From: Methanoregulaceae archaeon
GTDB lineage: Archaea; Halobacteriota; Methanomicrobia; Methanomicrobiales; Methanospirillaceae
NCBI GenBank assembly: GCA_015660885.1
Contig: JACTUB010000011.1
Span: 1 to 64,000, forward strand
DNA length: 64,000 nt
Direction of reading: 5' to 3'
Below the pieces are notes generated by a model. The model ran no database searches. It had not been told where the DNA came from and saw nothing but the letters and a program-made list of their open reading frames with translations. The position numbers and the translations under genes were made by a program. Positions 34,376 through 42,514 of the stretch are shown piece by piece (position 1 is the first letter of the stretch; the number at the start of each line of letters is the position of its first letter).

Positions 34376-35002
34376 TCAGTTCCGGGCATAGATATACCGG
34401 AGGAGGTGTGTGTGCCTCCCCTCTTTGCCATGTTCTTCCGGGTCCTCCATCATGCCTTTTTTGAGTATTTCCAGTCCCCGGAACTCCGAGACCAGATCCC
34501 CGGTGGAATAATAGTGGACCTCACGCCCGGGCTTGCTCTCGAAGGTCTTCTCCTCGACCATCCTGCCAGTACCGCAACTGGGCTCCCGGTCGGAGAATAC
34601 CACGAAGAACATCACCCCGCCATCCTTCAGTTGTTCCCTGCATCGCTGCAGGAATGCCGCCCGTTCATTTTTGCGGAAGAGGTGAAGGACGTTGAAACAG
34701 TAGATGCCGTCATACACCGAATCGTCAAACGGCATATCGAGTACCGAGCCACGGTAGTACCGTACTTTTTGAGAGCCCTGCCGGGCAAGTGCCAGGGCTG
34801 TATCTGAGATCTCTATACCGGTGACCGCAAACCCTGCCCGGGCAAACGCTTCGGCATTACGGCCGTACCCGGAGCCCGGTACAAGGACTTCACGCACTCC
34901 TGCTTTTTTAAAGAGCCTGATCGCGTATACTGCGGTACGGCTCGGGGTATCCCCCCATATCCTGCCCTCCTCGCGGAAACGGTTCTCCCAAAAGGTGTTC
35001 AT
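34376..35002 (-). CDS. class I SAM-dependent methyltransferase
   Basis: 208 residues. SAM-binding motif I is VLVPGSGYGRNAEAFARAGF, then the acidic E of GIEISDTAL, the GSVLDMPFDDSVYDGIYCFN region and LKDGGVMFFVV. Resembles the TPMT/TehB-like small methyltransferases. Substrate unknown. ATG 35002. The HxlR gene lies 110 bases upstream on the same strand. Confidence 0.88.
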   Translation of the reverse strand: MNTFWENRFREEGRIWGDTPSRTAVYAIRLFKKAGVREVLVPGSGYGRNAEAFARAGFAVTGIEISDTALALARQGSQKVRYYRGSVLDMPFDDSVYDGIYCFNVLHLFRKNERAAFLQRCREQLKDGGVMFFVVFSDREPSCGTGRMVEEKTFESKPGREVHYYSTGDLVSEFRGLEILKKGMMEDPEEHGKEGRHTHLLRYIYARN

Positions 35003-35111
35003 ACGATTTACCCTGGCTCAGTCCGCCGGTATAAGGATGTCAGGTTCTTACCAATTGCGATGAGGGTATGAACCTTAGAGCGATACAATAATTCTCCGTA
35101 AGAGGATACCA

Positions 35112-35504
35112 TCAGAAACCAAGGGGTCTTCTCTTCATCTTTCCTGTTTTTGCCGGGCACGGGAATGAGGAAGTTTCCTCAACACCGAGATAGTGTGCCC
35201 CCCATGTACAAAGAGCCTGAAGGATCGGGATAAGGGTCTTCCCGAAACCGGTGATCGAATATCCTAGTCGGGGCGGTACTTCAGGATAGACGGTCCGCTT
35301 AATAACTCCGTCTTCTTCAAGCTCACGGAGCTGCTTCGTCAGCATCTTTGCGTTTACCCAGGGGAGCCCTCTCTGCAGCTCACCGAACCGCATGACGTTA
35401 TCGCCGAGGGCCCAGAGAATGAGCGGTTTCCATTTGCCGCCGATCATGTCCAGTGCCGCCTCGACTGTGCAGTGGTAGGTTTTTCCGTTCTTGGTGTAGG
35501 TTAT
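35112..35504 (-). CDS. HxlR-type regulator with no standard start codon
   Basis: Winged helix of the HxlR family. The first ATG (35447) would begin at MIGGKWKPLI and cut off the conserved N-terminal arm. Upstream in frame, GKTYHCTVEAALD matches that arm with its redox-sensitive Cys, so the real start is further up. Between it and the next in-frame stop there is no ATG, GTG or TTG; an ATA at 35504 lies five bases after GGAG. Either a rare start is used or the start was lost. Main blocks: FGELQRGLPWVNAKMLTKQL and GYSITGFGKTLIPIL. Divergent to the ferredoxin-nitroreductase gene, a common target of HxlR control. Confidence 0.75.
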   Translation of the reverse strand: MTYTKNGKTYHCTVEAALDMIGGKWKPLILWALGDNVMRFGELQRGLPWVNAKMLTKQLRELEEDGVIKRTVYPEVPPRLGYSITGFGKTLIPILQALCTWGAHYLGVEETSSFPCPAKTGKMKRRPLGF

Positions 35505-35714
35505 GGTTACTCCGATGGAAGTATGTTACTATTTTATCTGTATTTCCTATATATTCGGTTAAGGCATATTTTATCGTAATGGTTCAGAATGCCCTTGCAG
35601 AAAAATAGTACACATTCTGCCTGATTACGGCTTTCTGTCAGGGACCACCGTCTCTGAAAATATCGTTGCCTGCAGACAGCAGGATAAGGAGAATTACTTC
35701 AGGAGAAAAAAAAC

Positions 35715-36533
35715 ATGACCACGATACTTGTTGACCAGGATCTTTGCACCCGGTGCGGGATCTGCTCTGTTGTCTGCCCGATGACGATTGTTGAACCTGC
35801 CGGTGAAAACACCTTTCCCACGGTTATGGATGCCAAAGCCGGGATGTGTATCCAGTGCGGGCACTGCGAGGTCTCCTGCCCGTCGCAGGCACTCCTCTTA
35901 AACGTCCGCCCTGACGAGAAAGTGCCTCTGCCGGGCGGTGCCGGCATTATATCTCCCGACGATATGGCATTCTATCTCAGGAAACGCCGGTCCGTGCGGC
36001 ACTTTACGAACGATCCTGTACCGAAAAAGAAGATAGAGCAGGTTCTCGACATCGCCCGGTACGCCGCATCGGGAGGAAACGGGCAGCCGGTGCAGTGGAT
36101 CGTTGTGCATGACCCAAAGACAGTGAAAAAGATTGCCGGGCTGACCATCGGGTGGATGAAGACCCTGGCAAATTCCCCTCACCCGATGAGCGGTTATGTG
36201 CCGGTGCTGATCGGAGCGTGGGAAAGCGGACACGATGTCATCTGCCGGAACGCCCCGCACCTGCTCTTTGCCCACCTACCGGATGGCAATCCTATCGCAT
36301 CTGTCGATGCCATCATTGCCCTCACGCATTTCGATATCGCGGCACCGGCATTTGGGATCGGGACGTGCTGGGCGGGTTTTGTCGCCATGGCAGCTGCGTC
36401 TTACAAACCGATTCAACAGGAAATCGGTCTTCCCGCGGGAAGGAAATGTGCTTATGCGATGATGTTTGGCACCCCGCGATACACAGTCTACGGGATCCCG
36501 CGACGGAAGCCCCTTGAGGTAACGTGGCGGTAA
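35715..36533 (+). CDS. ferredoxin-nitroreductase fusion
   Basis: 272 residues. Residues 1-65 hold two 4Fe-4S motifs (CTRCGICSVVCP, CIQCGHCEVSCP). From about 80 a nitroreductase FMN domain follows: RRSVRHFTNDPVPKKKIEQV, ASGGNGQPVQWIVVHD and a C-terminal FGTPRYTVYGIPRRKP. Electrons should pass from the clusters to FMN and an unknown acceptor. Divergent to the HxlR regulator. The frameshifted FMN reductase gene follows after 16 bases. Confidence 0.9.
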   Translation: MTTILVDQDLCTRCGICSVVCPMTIVEPAGENTFPTVMDAKAGMCIQCGHCEVSCPSQALLLNVRPDEKVPLPGGAGIISPDDMAFYLRKRRSVRHFTNDPVPKKKIEQVLDIARYAASGGNGQPVQWIVVHDPKTVKKIAGLTIGWMKTLANSPHPMSGYVPVLIGAWESGHDVICRNAPHLLFAHLPDGNPIASVDAIIALTHFDIAAPAFGIGTCWAGFVAMAAASYKPIQQEIGLPAGRKCAYAMMFGTPRYTVYGIPRRKPLEVTWR

Positions 36534-36549
36534 CGGCAGGTAATTTCCA

Positions 36550-37198
36550 TGACAAAAGTAATCGCAATCAACGGAAGCCCGAGAAAAAAATGGAATACCG
36601 CGACCCTGCTCCAGAACGCCCTTGACGGCGCTGCCTCGCAGGGTGCGGAGACGGAACTGGTCCATCTTTATGATCTCGTCTATACCGCTGCACGAGCTGC
36701 TTTGCCTGTAAGCTGAAAGACGGGAAGAGCTACGGGAAATGCGCCGTGCAGGATGGACTGACTCCTGTTCTTGAAAAGATACCCGGTGCCGATGCGCTCA
36801 TCCTCGGCTCGCCTATCTATTTCGGAACCGTGACCGGGGAGATGCGGAGTTTTATGGAGCGGCTCCTCTTCCCGTACCTTGCCTACACAAATCCCATGTC
36901 GTCCCTCTTTGTGAAGAAGATAGGGACTGCGTTCATCTACACGGTGAACGTATCGGAACAACAGATGAAGGATTATCACTACACTGTCCATACTGCTCTG
37001 AATGAAAGCGTCCTTAACCGTACGTTCGGGCACGCCGAATCCCTCTTCTCTTTCGAGACGCTCCAGTTCGAGGACTACAATAAGGTCGTATTCAACTATT
37101 TCGACCCGGAGGAGAGGAAGGAGCGGCGCAGGACCGTTTTCCCGCAGGACTGCAGGCGGGCGTTTGAACTGGGAGCACGGCTGGGAAAATCCCGGTGA
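36550..37198 (+). pseudogene. flavodoxin/NADPH-dependent FMN reductase with a frameshift
   Basis: From ATG 36550: MTKVIAINGSPRKKWNTATL, up to LVHLYDLVYT; then the frame is lost. In the next frame the protein goes on with CTSCFACKLKDGKSYGKCAV and PGADALILGSPIYFGTVTGE. One missing G near 36687 (ACCGCTGC where ACCGGCTGC is expected) explains it. The fused product would be about 215 residues, a normal iron-sulfur flavoprotein-like FMN reductase. The rest of the gene looks undamaged, so the shift is recent or an assembly error. Confidence 0.85.
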
Positions 37199-37289
37199 GC
37201 CGGGTGCCGTTGGTGTCATAAACACCCTTGTTCCAGGATAGGAGATCCCGGACACCGGGTGGCAGAGGCATTGCATCCTGAGTGGTAAG

Positions 37290-37336
37290 GAGCCGCACAT
37301 TATGGGGAACACCGTGTTCCCCGGAATGTACGGCTC
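37290..37336. terminator. strong 47-bp inverted repeat between convergent genes
   Basis: GAGCCG, ACATT and GGGGAACAC on the left arm pair with GTGTTCCCC, AATGT and CGGCTC on the right: about 20 paired bases and a one-base centre. It lies between convergent transcription units and overlaps the last codon and stop region of the 54-residue frame. A two-way terminator is the simplest reading; a palindromic mobile remnant is possible. Confidence 0.5.
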
Positions 37337-37499
37337 AGGCCTCTTTTGCGATCTTAAAGAACATGCCGACGGGAATAGTTTCGAATGTCTCGGTCCGGAC
37401 AGTCCCGGTTAGCGATCGGCGTTTTCCGTTCTCCTGAAACGCCGGGCCTTGAAATAAAGGTGAAAAACGGAAAAGCCCGGTTCTTCTGTCGGCTTTCAT
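37335..37499 (-). CDS. 54-residue frame coupled to the LEA14-like gene
   Basis: Its ATG (37499) overlaps the stop of the LEA14-like gene as TGATG. The protein is basic: MKADRRTGLFRFSPLFQGPA, then GKRRSLTGTVRTETFETIPV and GMFFKIAKEA. No family is recognised. The coupling supports translation, but the stop lies in a strong hairpin and the frame may also be the decayed end of another gene. Confidence 0.35.
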   Translation of the reverse strand: MKADRRTGLFRFSPLFQGPAFQENGKRRSLTGTVRTETFETIPVGMFFKIAKEA

Positions 37500-38065
37500 C
37501 ATTTCGGTACTATGTCCAGAAATCCCCCGAGCTGCTGTAACTTATCCGTGACGTTCATGGAGGTTCCCGCAAGGGATGTCACAGGAATAAGAGCTTTAAA
37601 ATCGGTTGCCTGGAATTGCCTGCTCTCCTCAAATCGTTTTTCGAACGAAGTCACCTTTACATCAATGAATGCTGAGCCATTGACTTTGAGTGTAATGGAT
37701 CCTTTCCGGACAAGCGATCCCACTGCCTGAAATGCCGGGATATTTCCGATGGTTACGGGTATTGTTATCGTTGTGTTCCCGTTCTCCTTCACATCAATAT
37801 CAGATCTTTCCCCGTGACCAAGGTAGTTTTCGGTATCATCAAGGTAATACACATCAAACGCAACCCTGTTGAGTTTTGCCCCGATGGGATTGGGATTGTT
37901 GATGACAACGGTCGTATTTACTGTCATTGTCATTAACGAGACATCCGATAATGCTATATCCTGTACCGAGACCACAGGTTCTTTAATTGGCGGCTCCATG
38001 CACCCGCCGATGAGGATGAACATGACAAAGAGCACGAAAACGCCGGAGAGGAGTTGATTCTTCAT
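37499..38065 (-). CDS. LEA14-like (LEA type 2) lipoprotein
   Basis: 188 residues with signal peptide and lipobox LIGGC (18-22). The exported domain has the LEA_2 pattern: VSVQDIALSDVSLMTMTVN, the hallmark VVINNPNPIGAKLNRVAFDV, and ITIPVTIGN. Such domains bind membranes or protect under drying; here it sits on the outer face of the cytoplasmic membrane. Start ATG 38065 with a GAATTCTCAT leader and no strong ribosome-binding site. Confidence 0.88.
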   Translation of the reverse strand: MKNQLLSGVFVLFVMFILIGGCMEPPIKEPVVSVQDIALSDVSLMTMTVNTTVVINNPNPIGAKLNRVAFDVYYLDDTENYLGHGERSDIDVKENGNTTITIPVTIGNIPAFQAVGSLVRKGSITLKVNGSAFIDVKVTSFEKRFEESRQFQATDFKALIPVTSLAGTSMNVTDKLQQLGGFLDIVPK

Positions 38066-38166
38066 AATGAGAATTCATCCGATAAATCTAAATGTATCGG
38101 TGCGGATCCGGTTTCATATCAATGAATATGCGGCAAAATCACCAGGAAAAATAAATTATTACTTCA

Positions 38167-38415
38167 TTACTGAGCACAGAAGTAACCGACTATGAGCTCG
38201 TATTTCGTAAATATCTCACATGCCGGACAATAGCAACTGATCGTTTTTACTTTTGACGGAACTGATGATTTTCCCCGTGCACAGAATAGTGCGTTGGGTG
38301 GAGACCCTGAAAGCTTGTTACCCTTGCAAGTCGGACAAGATCCACAATACTTCTTGCAAATCTCAAGGTTCTCACGAGTATCATCCACTGTTTTAGCATC
38401 ATCCATTGTTTTCAT
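38167..38415 (-). CDS. DUF2769 Cys-rich protein
   Basis: 82 residues from ATG 38415 (MKTMDDAKTV); a GTG 15 bases upstream is an alternative. Cysteine blocks ICKKYCGSCPTCKGN, ALFCARG and CYCPACEIF are those of the methanogen DUF2769 family. Probably a metal-binding small protein; function unknown. It lies next to the patch with tRNA-Cys and other small Cys proteins. Confidence 0.85.
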   Translation of the reverse strand: MKTMDDAKTVDDTRENLEICKKYCGSCPTCKGNKLSGSPPNALFCARGKSSVPSKVKTISCYCPACEIFTKYELIVGYFCAQ

Positions 38416-38544
38416 GTTATTATCCACCACGGAGTAATAGAGCGAGGATATAATAATATTATTGCACCGTACACGATTTGCCAGACAATAGCCGGAACAA
38501 GATCGATAACGTGATTCTAGTTCTTCAGATGAGGAGCACTCTTG

Positions 38545-38652
38545 TGCAATGCACTGGTGCCTCGCCAGACTTTATCATTCATCAGTATAGTTATCGTGTA
38601 CGGAAGATCCAAAATCCAAAATACCTACACATTGTATCGGGTCTTCCGCTTT
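38545..38652 (+). repeat. 109-bp block, copy 1, abutting tRNA-Cys
   Basis: About 108 bases similar to 40958-41066 (roughly three quarters identical by eye). Both copies contain GGAAGATCC, a short spacer and GGGTCTTCC, which can pair as a hairpin, and an upstream TGCAATGCAC-GGTGCC-TGCCAGA core. Copy 1 ends directly at the first base of tRNA-Cys; copy 2 ends 24 bases before a small gene that is a paralogue of the gene at 38839. It may be a promoter/leader, an RNA, or gene debris. Confidence 0.55.
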
Positions 38653-38722
38653 GCCAGGGTGGCGGAAAGTCACGCGGTTGACTGCAGATCAACATATCCC
38701 GGTTCGAATCCGGGCCCTGGCT
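38653..38722 (+). tRNA. tRNA-Cys (anticodon GCA)
   Basis: Acceptor arms GCCAGGG and CCCTGGC pair fully. The anticodon stem GTTGA/TCAAC holds the loop CTGCAGA, so the anticodon is GCA. The T arm is CCCGG-TTCGAAT-CCGGG. The discriminator base is U. CCA is not encoded. Length 70 bases plus CCA, with a small D loop. No intron. The 109-bp repeat abuts the 5' end, so promoter sequence must lie inside that block. Confidence 0.95.
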
Positions 38723-38838
38723 CTCTCCTCCTGTTGTTAGAACAACGATCATATTCGCGTTCTGTTAACCGCAGAGTTTCATGAAGTAACCCGGAGAATC
38801 AGGCAAATATAAATTATTTTAATAGATAGATTCGAACG

Positions 38839-39147
38839 ATGACAAATAGACTGTTTGATACTTGTACCCATTACCCTTCAGACCCGATGACAGATGGCTT
38901 GACAAACGACGATCCATCCCGGAAACAGGGGCGTTTGAAGTGTGACTATTATGAATCGGTCTTATATCTCCGTAAGAGGAATTTACTGATAAAATTTGAC
39001 GGACTTTATTGGTACTGGTCATTGAAAAAGAGGAGTTGGATTTTAGACAAAAATCACGCAAAAGAGAATTGGAACATCAGGGATCTTATTTACACATCGG
39101 AAAAAGAAGTAAAAAAATTTATTAAGAATAATTTCTTTATCTCTTGA
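38839..39147 (+). CDS. 102-residue hypothetical protein, paralogue of 41091-41342
   Basis: Charged small protein, no signal or membrane segment. The block RNLLIKFDGLYWYWSLKKRSWILDK (positions about 54-78) corresponds to NPLLIKFDGDRQYWYCDNQNWILG in the protein at 41091. The aromatic, beta-like core is conserved while the ends differ. Each gene sits downstream of one copy of the 109-bp block. Function unknown; the pattern suggests a small beta-rich domain. Start ATG 38839, no clear ribosome-binding site. Confidence 0.6.
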   Translation: MTNRLFDTCTHYPSDPMTDGLTNDDPSRKQGRLKCDYYESVLYLRKRNLLIKFDGLYWYWSLKKRSWILDKNHAKENWNIRDLIYTSEKEVKKFIKNNFFIS

Positions 39148-39387
39148 TCAACCCCCGTTTTTTTAAATAACCACAATTGGTTGTGATTAAAATTAAAAAT
39201 TAAACGGTTAAACGGTTAGTTGATAATTTTAGTTAAGACTTGCAGAGATTGGAAAGTACCTGTTTTTATCCGACACCTTAGGAAATCAAGGTTAAACAGG
39301 GGATTTTGAACAACCGTAGAAAATTCTTTATAATCTTATATCAAGGTTAAACCATTCCTGTAAAAGCAGGATGTGGAGAATTCAGTC

Positions 39388-40035
39388 ATGGAGATAAAAA
39401 GTATTTTCCTTATTTTAGCAGTCCTGATCGCGGCGGGTGTACTGTTTGCGGGATGTGCTACCCAGAGCCCCGCCACAGTAACGCCAACCCCGGTTTCCAC
39501 GGTGACAACCGTAACAACAGCTGCGCCGATGACAACCGTAACAACAGCTGCGCCGGTGACATCCGTAACAACAGCTGCGCCGATGACATCCGTAACAACA
39601 GCTGTACCCACCACCCAGGTGGGCATGATGAACATCGTTGAAACTCTCGCAGCTGATGGCCGGTTCACCACCCTGGTCACAGCATTGAAAGCGTCACACC
39701 TGGATGGCAACCTGAGTGGTCCCGGTCCCTTCACGGTCTTTGCCCCCACGGACGATGCTTTCAAGAAGCTCCCGGTGGGAACGGTCGATTCCCTTCTCAA
39801 GGACCCCCAAGGGTATTACCTGAAGGAGATGCTGCTCTATCATGTAGTGAACAGGGAATTGATGGCCGCGGATATCATGAGACTCGGAACAATAAATACA
39901 CTCCAAGGACAGTCCCTCCTGATCAGCAGTGGCAATGGTGTAATTTTTGTTAATGGTGGTACAAAAATTATTACCCCCGATATCGTCTGCAACAATGGGG
40001 TGATTCAGGTCATCGACACCGTCCTGACCCCCTAA
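39388..40035 (+). CDS. fasciclin-domain lipoprotein with Thr/Ala repeats
   Basis: 215 residues from ATG 39388; GGAG nine bases upstream decides against GTG 39373. Lipobox LFAGC near residue 22. A linker of near-identical VTTAAPMTT/S units follows, then one fasciclin (FAS1) domain: MMNIVETLAADGRFTTLVTA, PGPFTVFAPTDDAFKKLPVG, LLYHVVNREL and GVIQVIDTVLTP. FAS1 domains mediate adhesion; this one should stand on a stalk outside the cell. Confidence 0.9.
   Translation: MEIKSIFLILAVLIAAGVLFAGCATQSPATVTPTPVSTVTTVTTAAPMTTVTTAAPVTSVTTAAPMTSVTTAVPTTQVGMMNIVETLAADGRFTTLVTALKASHLDGNLSGPGPFTVFAPTDDAFKKLPVGTVDSLLKDPQGYYLKEMLLYHVVNRELMAADIMRLGTINTLQGQSLLISSGNGVIFVNGGTKIITPDIVCNNGVIQVIDTVLTP
39511..39618 (+). 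repeat. 27-bp tandem repeat inside the fasciclin gene
   Basis: Four units beginning at 39511, 39538, 39565 and 39592, starting GTAACAACAGCTGCGCCG; the last is degenerate. Each codes nine residues (VTTAAPMTT-like). Such repeats change number easily and set stalk length. Confidence 0.85.
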
Positions 40036-40286
40036 GCACAGGCAACAATAATCAGGATCCGAAAGACATTTCACATCATCAGGATCCAAAATTGATCCTC
40101 CCCTTTTTCACGATTTATATTTCATTGTAAAAAACCAATTCCAGTCCCGTATTTTATTGAGCGGACGTCATTTTTTTTAAAAAAGGGATTTCCTATTCTG
40201 TTAAAATACAAAAAGCTCATATTCGTGTTCTGTAGTGAGGAAAAAGGTGGGGAAAGTTAGGATAATCCTCCCATACTTCTCTGAAA

Positions 40287-40496
40287 TTATAGAATATGGA
40301 ACACATAACGGAGAAGGCCAACAATGATAAAAATGATCCCTATCAGGACTCCTATCCCGCCAAATAAGTAGTAGAAATCAATTATCCCACCACTTTCGTA
40401 CGATGGTATTTTCAATTCTTTTCCTGATGGTATAGTCTCTTCTTCTACTGATGCTTTAGATTCTCCTTTACCTGATGGCTTAGATTTTTTTACCAT
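40287..40496 (-). CDS. 69-residue single-helix membrane protein
   Basis: ATG 40496 (MVKKSKPSGK) follows GGAGAAAGAAATC. The first 40 residues are charged and Ser/Lys/Glu-rich; a single hydrophobic segment (about 44-66: YLFGGIGVLIGIIFIIVGLL) ends the protein, so it is a tail-anchored or type II membrane protein. No family recognised. Single gene among remnants. Confidence 0.6.
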   Translation of the reverse strand: MVKKSKPSGKGESKASVEEETIPSGKELKIPSYESGGIIDFYYLFGGIGVLIGIIFIIVGLLRYVFHIL

Positions 40497-40739
40497 GATT
40501 TCTTTCTCCGTGATATGCTCTATGGATCCCATTCTACAAAGCATTTACCCCACATACGCCCGGCAGCTGATATTACTGTGACCAGTAAGATGATTAAAAG
40601 AAAAGACTTCATATTCTCTCCTTTCTTTTAAACGAGAATACATTTTTCTTATTTTACATAAAACGCCTTCTCGATCGCACACACCTTCGTTTTTGGCAGG
40701 TTCGTGATGTTTTTATGGGTATGAATGGTGTGAAAATGA

Positions 40740-40895
40740 TTACCCTGCATCTCTTTTGTCGATGTGGATACAGAACCCATCGTCCCACAAGGGGCATTTT
40801 GACATATCGCATTGATCCAAAGCAGGTTTAAGATCCGCTCCAGTATTTATCCAGGAGATACTGGAAATTTTCTTTGAACACCAGTATGTTTTCAC
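40740..40895 (-). CDS. 51-residue 4-Cys protein, copy 2
   Basis: Starts at GTG 40895 and reads MKTYWCSKKISSISWINTGA, then CDMSKCPLWDDGFC and a short tail, stop at 40740. All four cysteines (6, 29, 34, 42) and the WCSKK, WIN, KP, MSKCPLW, DGFC blocks are shared with the protein at 4894-5052. Downstream lies a fragment related to 4038-4196. The family appears to be local to this genome's AT-rich patches as far as can be seen here. Confidence 0.6.
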   Translation of the reverse strand: MKTYWCSKKISSISWINTGADLKPALDQCDMSKCPLWDDGFCIHIDKRDAG

Positions 40896-40957
40896 GATCT
40901 CTGAATTTTACTTTATCCTTTAATGGTTCGTGGCAAGGGGAGGCTGAAACTGTTTTA

Positions 40958-41066
40958 TGCAATGCACCGGTGCCTTGCCAGATTTTATTATTTCATCAGA
41001 CAGGTTAATCGATTAAGGAAGATCCGAAATCCAGACAGAGACACATTTTATCGGGTCTTCCCCTTT
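40958..41066 (+). repeat. 109-bp block, copy 2
   Basis: See the copy at 38545-38652. Ends 24 bases before ATG 41091 of the paralogous small gene. The hairpin arms GGAAGATCC and GGGTCTTCC are kept, with several changes in the loop. Confidence 0.55.
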
Positions 41067-41090
41067 AAAACGAGCATCGTGTGATAACTC

Positions 41091-41342
41091 ATGGAAACAA
41101 AAACGCGGTATTTCGTGTTACCGGGACGATATAATTCTGGAAACCCGTTGCTGATAAAATTTGATGGTGACAGACAATATTGGTATTGTGATAACCAAAA
41201 TTGGATTCTTGGCACATCCCTCTTGGAAGAGCATTGGCTTGATGGGCATCTCACACCTATTGTAGTGGAAGAAAGAAAAAGAATGATTGAAGAAGAATCA
41301 GAAATTGTTTTTAAAAATTCCAAAATTCAAATTAGAACTTAA
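41091..41342 (+). CDS. 83-residue hypothetical protein, paralogue of 38839-39147
   Basis: METKTRYFVLPGRYNSGNPL, then LIKFDGDRQYWYCDNQNWIL and a charged helical tail rich in Glu and Arg. The LIKFDG and W-Y-C/W-x-x-NWIL core is shared with the gene at 38839. Preceded by the 109-bp block. Function unknown. Confidence 0.55.
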   Translation: METKTRYFVLPGRYNSGNPLLIKFDGDRQYWYCDNQNWILGTSLLEEHWLDGHLTPIVVEERKRMIEEESEIVFKNSKIQIRT

Positions 41343-41462
41343 CATTGACCGTATACTGTTATGGAAAATATAAAAGTCCCTGCTGTTGGCAAATCGTGAT
41401 TGGAAATGCAGGGGTCAAAAATAATGAGATATTATTATGATAAATAATGAATTATTTTGTGC

Positions 41463-42026
41463 ATGAAATTTTATACCATTTGCATTCTGGGTATTCTATT
41501 TGATTGTATCTGGTCAGGAGGTTGCATTCAAGATAAGACTAATAACCAGAATGGTGCCATAACTGCACTTCCCACAAATCAAATCACTACAAGTCCCACG
41601 ATCGATGAAAAAATGTGGGAAACCGTCGTCGACAGTAAATACGTTCTCATTGCAACGGGTGGCGGTTTAAATGAGGTTTCTATCCCAGTCAGTCCAAATA
41701 CAGCCTATCGTCTTAACGTAGATGGTGAGAAACCATTAGAGATTCAATTTTACTCCAATAAAGTATATCACTATAATGATCAAGGAGAGATAGCTGGTTA
41801 TTCTTATGAGGACAGCAAAATATTTGCTCGTGGTGTCGTGTCATTTAATGAGATTGTTAAGACAAATTCTGCTCAAACAAATATATTGATTCGCTGGGAA
41901 TATCTCTCAACTGAATCCAATATTATTGGGACCTCTCAAAATGTTAAAGTAAAATTAGAACGCTATAAGGGTGAACCCACAATTTTTGCTGATACAACTG
42001 CGGCACCAGTAATTGGTCTAAGTTAG
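41463..42026 (+). CDS. hypothetical lipoprotein
   Basis: 187 residues from ATG 41463. Signal peptide with lipobox WSGGC near residue 22, a short Asn/Thr linker, and an exported domain with a beta pattern (KYVLIATGGGLNEVSIPVSP, then SKIFARGVVSFNEIV). Low GC compared with the lipoproteins elsewhere in the window, in keeping with the patch. Not recognised. Confidence 0.65.
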   Translation: MKFYTICILGILFDCIWSGGCIQDKTNNQNGAITALPTNQITTSPTIDEKMWETVVDSKYVLIATGGGLNEVSIPVSPNTAYRLNVDGEKPLEIQFYSNKVYHYNDQGEIAGYSYEDSKIFARGVVSFNEIVKTNSAQTNILIRWEYLSTESNIIGTSQNVKVKLERYKGEPTIFADTTAAPVIGLS

Positions 42027-42029
42027 GCT

Positions 42030-42190
42030 GATTATCTTTTTTGAACTGGCCGCAATCTACGCATAACCAACCGCGTTGTACGAAAGGAGAATGCACCCTT
42101 TTATAGAGTCTCTGCATTTTAGCACCGCATTTTTGATGATCACATGGTTGTGCAGGTTTTGTAGAGGGACGCTGCCTGCTTCTGAAACAG
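42030..42190 (-). pseudogene. zinc-ribbon remnant
   Basis: The reverse frame reads PCDHQKCGAKMQRLYKRVHS, then GWLCVDCGQF. Two Cys pairs form a zinc ribbon. There is no start codon after the upstream stop, and the frame runs on into the antisense of the lipoprotein gene, so the ends are lost. Confidence 0.4.
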
Positions 42191-42307
42191 CATCACTAAC
42201 CACCTCTCACCAAATACCCTTCTGGATGTTAGTATTCTATTAAGCGGGAGCAGGGGGAGTACCGTCCCGATGGTCCGACAATCTGGTACAGGAGGAAGAA
42301 ATAAAAA

Positions 42308-42488
42308 CTGATGAGAATCAGCCCGGCTCCATCAACCCACAGACCGGGTCGTACTGCCTGGGAACTGGTTAACAGAATCAATCCTTGTTCGTTTCGTAAT
42401 CTGTTGATTCGCTGCTGGAAAAATCTTCCATCAAGAAGTATCCGCAGTCAGTACACATCCAGCCAAAACATAGTTGTTTCCTCGTTTA
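42308..42488 (-). pseudogene. two further zinc-ribbon remnants
   Basis: One piece (42378-42488) reads LCFGWMCTDCGYFLMEDFSS and ends TNKD; its only nearby ATG is out of frame. The next (42308-42360) reads RQYDPVCGLMEPG, matching the end of the remnant at 12518 (WQYCPVCGLMLPD), with one Cys lost. Both belong to the same broad group of small zinc-ribbon genes that has decayed several times here. Confidence 0.4.
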
Positions 42489-42514
42489 TACCTCCCGTAC
42501 CTGCAGGCCAGGTA

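Noticed and set aside
39511..39618. Possible CRISPR array
   Set aside because: The 27-base units are directly adjacent without spacers and stay in frame within the fasciclin lipoprotein gene, so they are a coding tandem repeat.
38545..42026. Integrated element at tRNA-Cys
   Set aside because: No integrase and no second copy of the tRNA 3' end was found downstream, so integration at the tRNA is not supported despite the odd gene content.
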